45,960 nt of DNA. It comes from Streptococcus lactarius (GTDB lineage: Bacteria; Bacillota; Bacilli; Lactobacillales; Streptococcaceae). The number at the start of each line of letters is the position of its first letter. Position 1 is the first letter of the stretch. The translations under genes and the position numbers were made by a program. This document shows, one piece after another, positions 1-7,809 of this stretch. The notes under the pieces are model-generated. The model ran no database searches, was not told the origin of the DNA, and worked only from the letters and a program-made list of their open reading frames with translations. The stretch is taken from NCBI RefSeq assembly GCF_016642265.1, contig NZ_MRXX01000014.1, positions 1 through 45,960 on the forward strand, written 5' to 3'.

Positions 1-838
1 CTAATCTTAGTATGTTTTAATTTTACCTTAATTCGTTTGTTGTTGTAGTAATCAATATAGTCTACAATGGCTTGTTCCAATTGCTTAAGTGACTTAAATG
101 TTTTCTCATAGCCATAAAACATTTCGGATTTCAAAATACCAAAGAAGGACTCCATCATACCATTGTCTGGGCTGTTGCCCTTGCGTGACATGGATGCTTG
201 AATTCCCTTACTCTCTAGGAACCGATGATAAGAATCGTGTTGGTATTGCCAGCCTTGGTCACTATGGAGAATCGTATTCTCATAGTGTTTCTCTGTGAAG
301 GCCTGCTCTAACATCGTTTTTACTTGTTCTAAGTTGGGTGAAGTAGAAAGACGATAAGCAATAATTTCACTGTTAAAGCCATCTAAAACAGGCGATAAAT
401 ACAATTTCTGTGTGCTATTTGGAATGGCAAACTCTGTCACATCCGTATAGCACTTTTCCATTGGCCTTGATGCTTCAAACTGGCGTTGAATAAGGTTATC
501 TGCTTTCTTGCCAACTTCTCCTTGGTATGAAGAATACTTGCGTTTACGACGAATTTGGGCACTGAAACCAAGGATCTTCATCAGACGTTGGACCTTCTTA
601 TGATTCACTACAAAACCACGATTCCTCAATTCTAGAGTCATTCGGCGGTAACCATAATTTCCTTTATGCTCAGTAAAAATAGCTTGAATTTCAGCTTTAA
701 TATCATGATTTTTATCGCTTCTATCTAGTTGCTTTAGCTGGTAATAATAGGTTGAACGAGCTAGCTTAATAATCTTTAGAAGAGTCTCTAAAGGAAACTC
801 TGTTACCAATCCTCGAACAATTTCTGTTTTTCTTTTAG
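1..838 (-). CDS. IS3-family transposase OrfB (DDE catalytic part), partial
   Basis: The minus-strand frame stays open from about 838 to the window edge and encodes an rve-type integrase core. The catalytic triad is visible: Asp in YTDVTEF (codon near 441-443), Asp in HSDQGWQYQ (near 254-260) and Glu in MMESFFG (near 150). It has no good start of its own. In this family it is made as a fusion with OrfA by a -1 frameshift, and the A-rich stretch 826-838 in the overlap is the likely slip site. The protein is cut by the window edge. Its last visible residues, KLKHTKI, differ from the KLKGxSPVxYR ending I expect in this group, so the 3' end may be damaged. Confidence 0.88.
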
Positions 839-1321
839 CTCTTTCTCGTCCCTCAATCGGAGTTCTCTCAACTTTTTTAGAACAGCATTCTCCGCTCTCA
901 AATATTCTAATTCTTCCTGAAGTCGCTCTAGCTCTGTCATCTCTTCAGGTTTCTTCTTTGGCTTACGTCCCATTTTAGATGGTCTCCCTCTTGTTTTCTC
1001 AACAATAGTATACCCATTTTTCTTGTATTGTGCTATCCAATTTTTTAATAGCGAAGGATCGGATAAAACATAATCTAAAGATACACTTCTTAGTGAACGA
1101 CCTTTAAGCAGAACGTTATTAATTATTTCTTCCTTTAATTCGGGAGAATAGTAACGATTCTTTCCTTTTTTTGCGATTTCTATCCCGTAACGATCAATTA
1201 ATTTAATCATGTACCTAAGATTAGAAATGTTTATCCCAAATTGATTTGAAAGCTGTCTAAAGCTCTCTCCTTGCTTTCTCAATTCATATATTTGAACTTT
1301 ATCTTCATAAGTTAATTTCAT
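803..1321 (-). CDS. IS3-family transposase OrfA (DNA-binding part)
   Basis: The product is 172 residues from ATG at 1321 ([10 protein letters not shown]). A TTG five codons upstream lies in the terminal repeat and is unlikely to be used. The N-terminal half has two helix-turn-helix-like segments that would bind the IS ends. Residues about 125-160 form a charged leucine-zipper-like coil ([20 protein letters not shown]) typical of OrfA multimerisation. The frame ends at TAA 803-805 and overlaps OrfB in the -1 frame, the usual arrangement for frameshift-controlled transposase. It appears intact. Confidence 0.9.
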   Translation of the reverse strand: MKLTYEDKVQIYELRKQGESFRQLSNQFGINISNLRYMIKLIDRYGIEIAKKGKNRYYSPELKEEIINNVLLKGRSLRSVSLDYVLSDPSLLKNWIAQYKKNGYTIVEKTRGRPSKMGRKPKKKPEEMTELERLQEELEYLRAENAVLKKLRELRLRDEKELKEKQKLFEDW

Positions 1322-1330
1322 TATAAAACA

Positions 1331-1376
1331 CCCCAAAAGTTAGATTTTTTCTGTCTAACTTTTGGGGTGCAGTTCA
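1331..1376 (-). repeat. IS terminal repeat plus sub-terminal hairpin
   Basis: The IS end is at 1352-1376. It contains TCTAACTTTTGGGG (1354-1367), repeated in inverse as CCCCAAAAGTTAGA (1331-1344) with a 9-nt gap, so the first 14 bases form a perfect hairpin just upstream of the OrfA start. Such a hairpin can block translation from outside transcripts; that role is inferred. Confidence 0.8.
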
Positions 1377-1621
1377 AAATCAGCGTTTTTCTTCTGTATT
1401 GATTCGTATTGAATGCTTACTTCACTTCTATCTACAGTTTCTAAATCTCTAAATATAATAGAGCTGAAGCAGTGGTAAAACAAATCATCAACAAACTTGG
1501 TAATATCTTAGAAAATAATTTCTTTATAGTCCAAGTCGGTTTGATTTAAATTATACTTTTTTCTTAAACATTTGCTACGAGTAGGTATTTCTTGTGAGTA
1601 ATTTTCATCAAAAAATTTCAT
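1377..1621 (-). pseudogene. unrecognised gene broken by an in-frame stop and by the IS
   Basis: From ATG 1621 the frame reads MKFFDENYSQEIPTRSKC and meets TAA after 37 codons (1508-1510). The same frame then stays open for about 43 more codons (DITKFVDDLFYHCFSSIIFR onward) until it runs into the IS terminus at 1376. The continuous, protein-like composition on both sides of the stop suggests one coding sequence with a point nonsense mutation and a 3' end cut by the IS. I do not recognise the family. A stand-alone 37-residue peptide is the alternative reading. Confidence 0.5.
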
Positions 1622-1666
1622 AGATAAGTCCTATATATAATCATGGAAAAGTAGTAAAAATAGTTG

Positions 1667-2005
1667 TTATCCTAGTTGATTAAAAAAATCTCTGATTTCC
1701 TCATCTTTTATAAAATAATATATAATTTTCCCCTCTCTTCTAGTATCCAAGATGTTTTGATTGGCTAGTTTACGAAGATGGTGGGAGGCAGATGCCATAC
1801 TGAGATTTAATAAACAGGCTATATCGCAGACACAGAGTTCTTCGACGGCAAGGAGATAAAAGATGATATTTATCTGTTTATTATCGGTAAATTTTGATAA
1901 AATGCGAAGTGATTTTTGGACTTTTTCCTTTTCAAGGTAGTTCGTTGCGGTTGTGACATTTTGTTGATTTATAACATCCACTTGACAGATACTATCTTTT
2001 TTCAT
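1667..2005 (-). CDS. cadX: CadX/CadC-type ArsR-SmtB metal-sensing repressor
   Basis: The 112-residue winged-helix repressor of the ArsR/SmtB family releases DNA on binding Cd(II), Zn(II) or Pb(II). The metal-sensing motif ELCVCD places Cys58 and Cys60 exactly where CadC has them, and Cys7 matches the CadC N-terminal ligand; CadC Cys11 is Val here. The recognition helix lies around SMASASHHLRKLA. The ATG at 2005 is preceded by AGGAGA. It starts 11 bases after the cadD stop, so the two form an operon. By family analogy it represses the cadD promoter through the palindrome at 2641-2662. Confidence 0.9.
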   Translation of the reverse strand: MKKDSICQVDVINQQNVTTATNYLEKEKVQKSLRILSKFTDNKQINIIFYLLAVEELCVCDIACLLNLSMASASHHLRKLANQNILDTRREGKIIYYFIKDEEIRDFFNQLG

Positions 2006-2016
2006 AATTTTTTCTC

Positions 2017-2631
2017 CTAGCCTAACACAGCCCATAGCATGTCAAAGCTGTTGTTTTCAATCAGGATATACATCCCCAATCCTAAATAGACAACGGCAAT
2101 AAACCATCTGCTATATTTTTCCAAAGTTTCTCCAACAGAAGGGACTTGTGCTAATTTTTGGGCAGAAAAAACCAAGAGATAAATCATGACTAGAAAAGTA
2201 AGTAAAGTCACTATCAAATTCACTAAATTTAAGGTGGTAAAATATGGGACAAAGACACCAATATTGTCAGCGCCACAACTTGCAAAAGTAATCATAGCGA
2301 CTAGAAAAATCAGGTTTTTATTGTCTTTTCGCAAACCATCTTTTGCAATAGCTTCTCCATCAGAATCTCCTAAAAGCAAAACTTTGAGGCCTAGGAAAAT
2401 TGGAATCAAACCGAGCAAACCTAAAATCTCTTTACTAGGAATATAATTTAAGACAAATGCAAAAAGCAAACTTAGCAATATTAGACTAACAGAGCCTAGA
2501 AATTGTCCTAAATAGATGTTAATGATGTCTTTTCTGCTTTTTCTTTTGGCAAAAAATAACATTAGGATAATAAGTAAGTCTACGGCTGTCCCAGAATACA
2601 GGATTATTGAAGTAACAACATTTTGAACCAT
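2017..2631 (-). CDS. cadD: CadD-family cadmium resistance transporter
   Basis: The 204-residue polytopic membrane protein belongs to the CadD family (LysE-like superfamily), which confers cadmium resistance by efflux or binding at the membrane. About five to six hydrophobic segments are visible, with the conserved FASCGADNIGVFVPYF stretch in the middle (Cys and Asp in a membrane segment). The ATG at 2631 follows GAGGTG at good distance; a start four codons upstream is less likely. It is the first gene of cadD-cadX and is preceded by a strong promoter and the cad operator. Confidence 0.92.
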   Translation of the reverse strand: MVQNVVTSIILYSGTAVDLLIILMLFFAKRKSRKDIINIYLGQFLGSVSLILLSLLFAFVLNYIPSKEILGLLGLIPIFLGLKVLLLGDSDGEAIAKDGLRKDNKNLIFLVAMITFASCGADNIGVFVPYFTTLNLVNLIVTLLTFLVMIYLLVFSAQKLAQVPSVGETLEKYSRWFIAVVYLGLGMYILIENNSFDMLWAVLG

Positions 2632-2640
2632 AAAACACCT

Positions 2641-2662
2641 CATTCAAATATATTTTTGAATG
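2641..2662 (-). promoter_or_regulatory. cad operator palindrome
   Basis: CATTCAAA (2641-2648) and TTTGAATG (2655-2662) form perfect 8-bp arms with a 6-bp AT spacer. This resembles the staphylococcal CadC operator. It lies immediately downstream of the -10 box of the cadD promoter, over the expected transcription start, so bound CadX would block initiation. Confidence 0.85.
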
Positions 2663-2663
2663 T

Positions 2664-2692
2664 ATTTTAACATTAAACTTTGTAGATGTCAA
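2664..2692 (-). promoter_or_regulatory. cadDX promoter
   Basis: On the minus strand TTGACA (2687-2692), a 17-bp spacer and TAAAAT (2664-2669) form a near-consensus sigma-A promoter reading into cadD. Confidence 0.85.
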
Positions 2693-2742
2693 CTTCAGCT
2701 CCATCAAAATATAGATAAGAAGGTAGTGTACCAAATATTAAA

Positions 2743-2773
2743 AAGCCCTGCCATCGAAATGATAGCAGGGCTT
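2743..2773 (-). terminator. hairpin terminator upstream of cad operon
   Basis: AAGCCCTGCCATC (2743-2755) pairs with GATAGCAGGGCTT (2761-2773) around a GAAAT loop, with one mismatch. On the minus strand it is followed by a T-run. With the rpmG terminator it insulates cadDX from upstream transcription. The stretch 2774-2863 between the two terminators holds no gene and is where an integration junction would lie if the cad segment is part of an element inserted at rpmG. Confidence 0.75.
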
Positions 2774-2863
2774 AACTTCAATATCCAGATGATATATTTA
2801 TCTAAAAAAGGTAGAGAAAAAGGTAGAGTTTGAGTTGAAATATACTGTATTTGATAAAAAGAA

Positions 2864-2897
2864 AAAAGCCTTTGAAATCAACGTTTCAAAGGCTTTT
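2864..2897 (-). terminator. rpmG terminator
   Basis: AAAAGCCTTTGAAA and TTTCAAAGGCTTTT form a perfect 14-bp stem around TCAACG, followed on the minus strand by a T-rich tract. It sits 10 bases past the rpmG stop. Confidence 0.9.
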
Positions 2898-2907
2898 GCT
2901 TACTTAA

Positions 2908-3057
2908 TTATTTAACTTCAGTAAACACAACGTGTTTGCGAAGTTTTGGTGAGTATTTCTTCAATTGAAGACGGTCTGGAGTGTTACGTTTGTTTTTAGA
3001 AGTAAGGTACAAGCGTTCACCAGATTCTTTGTGTTCAAGTGTAATATTTACGCGCAT
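2908..3057 (-). CDS. rpmG: 50S ribosomal protein bL33, zinc-free form
   Basis: The 49-residue protein starts [20 protein letters not shown] and ends VVFTEVK. It has no cysteine, so it is the C-minus paralogue that does not need structural zinc. It lies downstream of rpmF, 15 bases away, in the same transcript. The gene is near the E-site region of the large subunit in function. The 3' end of rpmG is a known insertion site for some streptococcal integrative elements, relevant because accessory genes follow. Confidence 0.95.
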
Positions 3058-3072
3058 GGTATCTCCCTTCTA

Positions 3073-3255
3073 TTATTCAGCTGATGCAGCTTTAGCGATC
3101 TTACGTCCTTTGTAGTATCCTTTAAGGGATACACGGTGAGAACGTGAGTAATCTCCAGTTGCTTCGTCAAAGTTTACAGATGGAGCTGTTACTTTGTAGT
3201 GCGTACGACGTTTGTTTTTCTTCGCTTTTGATGTGCGACGTGCAGGTACTGCCAT
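3073..3255 (-). CDS. rpmF: 50S ribosomal protein bL32
   Basis: The 60-residue protein begins [20 protein letters not shown], the standard bL32 N-terminus. It also lacks zinc-binding cysteines. RBS AAAGGAG lies upstream of the ATG at 3255. It is first in the rpmF-rpmG unit, with its own promoter at 3315-3343. Confidence 0.96.
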   Translation of the reverse strand: MAVPARRTSKAKKNKRRTHYKVTAPSVNFDEATGDYSRSHRVSLKGYYKGRKIAKAASAE

Positions 3256-3314
3256 TTCGTTTTTCTCCTTTTAAGATATAAATTCAATTAGGTTTGATTT
3301 TCATCAACTTTAAC

Positions 3315-3343
3315 AGTATAACAAAACTTTTTTGTAAAGTAAA
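3315..3343 (-). promoter_or_regulatory. rpmF-rpmG promoter
   Basis: On the minus strand TTTACT (3338-3343), a 17-bp spacer and TATACT (3315-3320), with TG one base before the -10, form an extended -10 promoter. Confidence 0.75.
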
Positions 3344-3365
3344 GTTACTTGACAAAAAATTATTA

Positions 3366-3399
3366 AAAAAATCTCCTGCCTCATCAAATGGGACAGGAG
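3366..3399 (-). terminator. terminator of the SPFH-Arc unit
   Basis: CTCCTG (3373-3378) and CAGGAG (3394-3399) are the core of a hairpin. On the minus strand it is followed by A and a run of seven T, just past the Arc gene stop. Confidence 0.8.
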
Positions 3400-3405
3400 T
3401 TCTCC

Positions 3406-3606
3406 TTAAAGGTCTATTTCAAATGGCTCATCAATCGTTTCCGAAACGTATTTGCCATCCTTTTTTCGTTGCTTGACACATTCTGTCAGCAGGTACTCGA
3501 TCTGACCATTGACCGATCGAAAATCATCTTCTGCCCATGATGCGAGAGCAGCATATAACTTGGCTGACAGTCTAAGTGGAATTTGCTTTTTCTTTTGATC
3601 AGCCAT
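3406..3606 (-). CDS. Arc-family ribbon-helix-helix DNA-binding protein
   Basis: The 66-residue protein has a beta-strand KKQIPLRLS followed by two helices, the Arc/MetJ ribbon-helix-helix fold (residues about 5-48), and an acidic C-terminal tail (EPFEIDL). Such proteins dimerise and insert the strand into the major groove. Its ATG (3606) is two bases after the stop of the SPFH gene, so the two are translated from one mRNA. It may autoregulate through the ATGATATC boxes at 4653-4673; that is inference. An RHH protein can also act as a partner-binding antitoxin-like protein, but no toxin is visible. Confidence 0.8.
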   Translation of the reverse strand: MADQKKKQIPLRLSAKLYAALASWAEDDFRSVNGQIEYLLTECVKQRKKDGKYVSETIDEPFEIDL

Positions 3607-3608
3607 TC

Positions 3609-4631
3609 TTAATAGAGACTTCCTGTGTTGACAATTGGTTGTGCATCATGATTGCCACAGAGAACAACTAGAAGGTTCGATACCATGGCAGCCTTCCGTT
3701 CTTCGTCTAGCTCTACAATCTCTCCTTCGCTCAAGCGTTCAAGGGCCATTTCAACCATCCCAACTGCTCCATCGACAATCATCTTCCGCGCATCGATAAT
3801 GGCAGACGCTTGTTGGCGTTGAAGCATCACAGCTGCGATTTCTGGAGCATAGGCCAAGTAAGTAATGCGAGCCTCTAGAATTTCGAGCCCAGCATCTTTA
3901 ACACGCGCTTGAATCTCTTCTCGAATGCGACTGGCCACGATTTCACTGGAGCCTCGGAGACTACCCTCATCTGCCTGGCCATCTCCTGTCGTATCGACAT
4001 TAGGAGCTACATCATAAGGATAGATGCGAACAATATTACGAAGGGCACTATCACACTGCAATGAGAGATATTCTTTGTAGTTATCCACATTGAAGACTGC
4101 TTTAGCCGTATCCACTACGCGCCAAGTAACTGCAATACCAATTTCTACAGGATTCCCTAAGCAGTCATTGATCTTCTGGCGAGAGTTGTTCAAGGTCATC
4201 ACTTTTAAGGAAATATTCTTTTTACCTGTCTCGATGGAAATATTGTTGCCTTCTGCTGTTTTACTGACAGACATGGGGGACTTGGTGGTGACATCACCAC
4301 TTTGTCCCAAGCGGGTGTTATTGGCAGGATTGACAGCGACACAGAAGGGATTGACAAAGTAAATACCCGCTTCGCGAATGGTTCCAATATAGTCCCCAAA
4401 CAAGGTCAAGACCAAGGCCTCTTGCGGTTTAATAATTTTGATCCCCGCATAGCACACCAGACTAGCAATAAAGAGAAAAATACAGGTAATAACTCCAATT
4501 GCAAGCGGGAAACCTTCTGGTAAACTAGCAATCGAACTAATAAAGGCAAAAACTAAAACAAGATCTCCAACTAGCAAGCCTACAAGGGCAGCTAAGCCGT
4601 TTTTCTTTTGAGTTAAAATTTTTTCTTCCAT
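3609..4631 (-). CDS. SPFH/Band 7 domain membrane protein
   Basis: The product is 340 residues from ATG 4631 ([10 protein letters not shown]). Two adjacent N-terminal hydrophobic segments (about residues 15-37 and 45-67) are followed by an SPFH domain (about 75-290) with the typical start [20 protein letters not shown] and the [14 protein letters not shown] core, then a short helical C-terminal part. SPFH proteins form membrane-bound oligomers or cages linked to microdomains and protease control. A start 30 codons upstream would overlap the promoter and is rejected. Pairing with an Arc-type protein is recurrent in Firmicutes as far as I recall, but the function is unknown. Confidence 0.85.
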   Translation of the reverse strand: MEEKILTQKKNGLAALVGLLVGDLVLVFAFISSIASLPEGFPLAIGVITCIFLFIASLVCYAGIKIIKPQEALVLTLFGDYIGTIREAGIYFVNPFCVAVNPANNTRLGQSGDVTTKSPMSVSKTAEGNNISIETGKKNISLKVMTLNNSRQKINDCLGNPVEIGIAVTWRVVDTAKAVFNVDNYKEYLSLQCDSALRNIVRIYPYDVAPNVDTTGDGQADEGSLRGSSEIVASRIREEIQARVKDAGLEILEARITYLAYAPEIAAVMLQRQQASAIIDARKMIVDGAVGMVEMALERLSEGEIVELDEERKAAMVSNLLVVLCGNHDAQPIVNTGSLY

Positions 4632-4652
4632 GGGACGAGCCCTTCTTTCTTT

Positions 4653-4691
4653 ATGATATCTAAATGATATCATTTTGTTTTCAAAAGTCAA
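4653..4691 (-). promoter_or_regulatory. promoter with repeated ATGATATC boxes for SPFH-Arc operon
   Basis: On the minus strand TTGACT (4686-4691), a 16-bp spacer with a TGA extension and TATCAT (4664-4669) make a promoter. The -10 lies inside a perfect palindrome ATGATATCAT (4664-4673), and ATGATATC recurs at 4653-4660, exactly 11 bp away. Helically phased short boxes over a promoter suit a cooperative repressor such as the encoded ribbon-helix-helix protein. Confidence 0.6.
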
Positions 4692-4782
4692 GATATAACT
4701 GTAAACTATTTTAGCAAGCAAGCAATCGAACTAAATTGTCTGAAAATTCAAGAATTTTCTTCTATCGTTGGGCCGTAAATTG

Positions 4783-4791
4783 TGCTATAAT
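4783..4791 (+). promoter_or_regulatory. ilvD promoter, extended -10
   Basis: TGCTATAAT at 4783-4791 is an extended -10 with a poor -35. It gives a leader of about 20 bases before the ilvD start. Confidence 0.65.
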
Positions 4792-4818
4792 AATAAAAAA
4801 ACGATGAGAGGGAATCAG

Positions 4819-6522
4819 ATGACAGAATTAGACAAACGCCATCGTAGTAGTGTATACGATAGCATGGTAAAATCTCCCAACCGTGCCATGCTTCGCGCGA
4901 CGGGAATGACCGATGAAAGCTTTGAGAAACCGATTGTCGGAGTGATTTCGACATGGGCGGAAAATACCCCTTGTAACATTCACCTCCACGATTTTGGAAA
5001 ACTGGCCAAAGAAGGTGTGAAAGATGCAGGAGCTTGGCCGGTCCAATTTGGCACCATTACGGTTGCGGACGGGATCGCCATGGGGACTCCAGGAATGCGC
5101 TTCTCCCTAACGTCACGCGATATCATTGCGGACTCTATCGAAGCGGCTATGGGTGGTCACAACGTGGATGCCTTTGTAGCTATCGGGGGCTGTGATAAGA
5201 ATATGCCTGGTTCCATGATTGCCATTGCCAATATGGATATCCCTGCGATCTTTGCTTATGGTGGGACCATTGCTCCAGGTAATCTGAACGGCAAGGATAT
5301 CGACTTGGTGTCTGTTTTCGAAGGAATTGGGCAATGGAATCACGGTGATATGACCGCTGAAGAAGTGAAGCAATTAGAGTGTAACGCCTGCCCTGGCCCT
5401 GGTGGCTGTGGTGGAATGTATACGGCCAACACCATGGCGACAGCAATCGAGGTCCTTGGGATGAGCTTACCCGGTTCCTCTTCTCACCCTGCTGAATCAG
5501 CTGATAAAAAGGCGGATATCGAAGAAGCAGGTCGTGCAGTTGTCAAGATGCTGGAGATGGGACTGAAACCATCTGACATCTTGACTCGTGAAGCCTTTGA
5601 AGATGCCATCACAGTAACCATGGCGCTGGGTGGATCCACCAATGCCACTCTGCACTTGCTTGCGATCGCTCATGCGGCTAATGTTGACTTGACGCTGGAA
5701 GACTTCAACGATTTCCAAGAGCGCGTGCCTCACTTGGCGGACTTGAAACCTTCAGGGAAATATGTCTTCCAAGACCTTTACAATGTCGGTGGTGTGCCAG
5801 CCGTCATGAAATACCTTCTTAAGAATGGGTTCCTTCATGGAGATCGCATCACCTGTACTGGTAAAACGGTGGCTGAGAACTTAGAAGCCTTCGCTGATTT
5901 GACACCAGGTCAAAAAGTCATCATGCCACTTGAACATCCAAAACGTGCGGATGGTCCATTGATCATCTTGAAAGGGAACTTGGCTCCTGAAGGAGCAGTT
6001 GCCAAAGTATCAGGTGTGAAGGTCCGCAACATCACGGGTCCGGCTAAGGTCTTTGACTCGGAAGAAGCTGCCATTGAGGCCGTTCTTTCAGACGAAATCG
6101 TGGATGGCGACGTTGTCGTTGTTCGTTTCGTTGGTCCTAAGGGTGGTCCTGGTATGCCGGAAATGCTGTCCTTGTCATCTATGATCGTTGGGAAAGGCCA
6201 AGGGGACAAGGTGGCCCTCTTGACAGACGGACGTTTCTCTGGAGGGACTTACGGTCTGGTTGTTGGTCACATTGCGCCTGAAGCTCAGGTCGGTGGCCCA
6301 ATCGCCTACCTCCACACAGGGGATCTGGTGACAGTTGACCAAGATACTAAAGAAATCACCATGCATGTCTCAGACGAAGAGTTAGCAAAACGGAAGGCTG
6401 AAACCACCTTGCCGCCACTCTATAGCCGTGGGGTTCTGGGTAAATACGCCCATATCGTTTCTTCAGCCTCACGCGGTGCCGTGACAGACTTCTGGAATAT
6501 GGAACAGTCTGGTAAACAGTAA
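4819..6522 (+). CDS. ilvD: dihydroxy-acid dehydratase
   Basis: The 567-residue enzyme dehydrates 2,3-dihydroxy-isovalerate and 2,3-dihydroxy-3-methylvalerate in valine, isoleucine and leucine synthesis in the cytoplasm. Family signatures are present in order: [13 protein letters not shown] and [18 protein letters not shown] with the Fe-S cysteines, [14 protein letters not shown], and the C-terminal [10 protein letters not shown]. Length is normal for IlvD. The ATG at 4819 follows GAGAGGGA; an upstream in-frame start would fall in the promoter. It stands alone, away from the other ilv genes, with its own promoter and terminator. Confidence 0.97.
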   Translation: MTELDKRHRSSVYDSMVKSPNRAMLRATGMTDESFEKPIVGVISTWAENTPCNIHLHDFGKLAKEGVKDAGAWPVQFGTITVADGIAMGTPGMRFSLTSRDIIADSIEAAMGGHNVDAFVAIGGCDKNMPGSMIAIANMDIPAIFAYGGTIAPGNLNGKDIDLVSVFEGIGQWNHGDMTAEEVKQLECNACPGPGGCGGMYTANTMATAIEVLGMSLPGSSSHPAESADKKADIEEAGRAVVKMLEMGLKPSDILTREAFEDAITVTMALGGSTNATLHLLAIAHAANVDLTLEDFNDFQERVPHLADLKPSGKYVFQDLYNVGGVPAVMKYLLKNGFLHGDRITCTGKTVAENLEAFADLTPGQKVIMPLEHPKRADGPLIILKGNLAPEGAVAKVSGVKVRNITGPAKVFDSEEAAIEAVLSDEIVDGDVVVVRFVGPKGGPGMPEMLSLSSMIVGKGQGDKVALLTDGRFSGGTYGLVVGHIAPEAQVGGPIAYLHTGDLVTVDQDTKEITMHVSDEELAKRKAETTLPPLYSRGVLGKYAHIVSSASRGAVTDFWNMEQSGKQ

Positions 6523-6550
6523 TTGCAAGGACGACTTTGTCTAAAGAGAG

Positions 6551-6600
6551 AGTGAGATAGAACGAAACTTATGGAGGGTTCATTCTATCTCACTTTTTTA
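6551..6600 (+). terminator. ilvD terminator
   Basis: AGTGAGATAGAA (6551-6562) pairs with TTCTATCTCACT (6583-6594), a perfect 12-bp stem with a 20-nt loop followed by six T. Confidence 0.85.
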
Positions 6601-6610
6601 AAATACTTAT

Positions 6611-6641
6611 TTGAGGCTTTCTAGCTGGATTGTGGTATAAT
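6611..6641 (+). promoter_or_regulatory. promoter of the ABC transporter pair
   Basis: TGGTATAAT ending at 6641 is an extended -10; TTGAGG at 6611-6616 is a weak -35 with a long spacer. Confidence 0.55.
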
Positions 6642-6704
6642 AATGGGACGTTTTCTGGGTGTCTCAGATGAGAATGTGGCATCCCTATTGAACAAGGAGA
6701 GAAA

Positions 6705-7808
6705 ATGAAAATCGCATGGAATGAAATGAAATACCAACCCAAGAAGTTTATCCTGATTGAACTCCTCATTACCATCCTCATGTTTATGGTGGTGTTCTTG
6801 TCCGGCCTGACAAATGGACTGGGCCGTTCGGTATCTGCCCAAATCGATAATTATGGGTCATTGCACTACATCCTTTCGACGGATTCAGAAGGGATTATCC
6901 CCTTTTCAACCATTACGGCGAAAGATTTAGATGAGGTCCAAAAGATAGAGGGAATGGACTATTCTGGCTTGTCCATCCAGCGAGCAACTGTCTCAAAATC
7001 AGAGGATTCCAACACTCTGGATATCACCTACTTCGCGACCGATCACAACGAAGAAGAGATCCTCAATCCAATCATGGAAAATACAGACTTCAAGATCTCC
7101 GACTTAAAGAAAAACGAGGTCATTCTGGACTGTTCTTTCAAAGAGAATGAGGGGATCCAAGTCGGCGATCAAGTGATCGACAAAACCTCTAAGCAAAAAC
7201 TCAAGGTCGTGGCCTTCGCGAAAAATGCCAAATACGGCTATAGCGAGATTGGCTTTATCAGCTCGGATACCTACACAGGCATGCGGCAAAAAACAGATCC
7301 AAGCTATCAATGGCAAGCCCAAACCCTTGTGGCCAAGAAGAGCATCACTTCTAGCGATCTAGCCAGCAACTTGATGGTAGCGGATAAGAAGCAAGTAATC
7401 GATAAAATCCCTGGCTACAAGGCTCAAAATCTGACGCTACGGATGATCACTTGGGTGCTCTTGCTCGCTTCTTCTGCTATCCTTGGGGTCTTCTTCTATA
7501 TCCTGACATTGCAAAAGTTGAAACAGTTCGGCGTCTTGAAGGCCATTGGCATGTCCATGAGCCAGATTACCTATGTCCAACTATCCCAGCTCACCATCAT
7601 CTCCCTCATCGGAGTACTGCTGGGTCTTGGCTTGGCAACTATGATGGCACCATTTTTACCCAATAGCGTCCCTTCCTTTATGACCCTGAAAGACAACCTC
7701 ACCATCTCGGTTAACTTTATCCTGACCTCTATTTTGTGTGGTGCCTTATCCCTTGTCAAAATCAAAAAAGTAGATCCAATCGAAGTCATTGGTGGAAATG
7801 GAGAATAA
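6705..7808 (+). CDS. ABC transporter permease, FtsX/MacB type
   Basis: The 367-residue membrane protein has one N-terminal transmembrane helix (about 15-36), a large extracytoplasmic domain (about 40-235) and three C-terminal helices (about 245-350). This is the four-helix layout of FtsX-like permeases (DevC-type). It ends KIKKVDPIEVIGGNGE, typical of the family. The ATG has an AAGGAGAG site. It is followed one base later by its ATPase, so the pair forms a complete exporter or mechanotransmission complex. Substrate is not evident. Confidence 0.9.
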   Translation: MKIAWNEMKYQPKKFILIELLITILMFMVVFLSGLTNGLGRSVSAQIDNYGSLHYILSTDSEGIIPFSTITAKDLDEVQKIEGMDYSGLSIQRATVSKSEDSNTLDITYFATDHNEEEILNPIMENTDFKISDLKKNEVILDCSFKENEGIQVGDQVIDKTSKQKLKVVAFAKNAKYGYSEIGFISSDTYTGMRQKTDPSYQWQAQTLVAKKSITSSDLASNLMVADKKQVIDKIPGYKAQNLTLRMITWVLLLASSAILGVFFYILTLQKLKQFGVLKAIGMSMSQITYVQLSQLTIISLIGVLLGLGLATMMAPFLPNSVPSFMTLKDNLTISVNFILTSILCGALSLVKIKKVDPIEVIGGNGE

Positions 7809-7809
7809 G

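Larger units (their letters stand above)
1..1376 (-). mobile_element. IS3-family insertion sequence, IS150 group, left part outside window
   Basis: Two overlapping transposase frames on the minus strand and a terminal repeat at 1352-1376 that reads TGAACTGCACCCCAAAAG on the minus strand identify an IS3-family element. The other terminus is not in the window, so completeness cannot be judged. The element ends inside the remains of another gene (1377-1621), so it probably inserted there. It neighbours cadmium resistance genes, consistent with an accessory segment. Confidence 0.9.

Noticed and set aside
98..298. Plus-strand ORF inside the IS transposase
   Set aside because: It is antisense to the conserved DDE core of OrfB and has no ribosome binding site.
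2186..2446. Plus-strand ORF opposite cadD
   Set aside because: Antisense shadow of a membrane protein gene; composition follows from the opposite strand.
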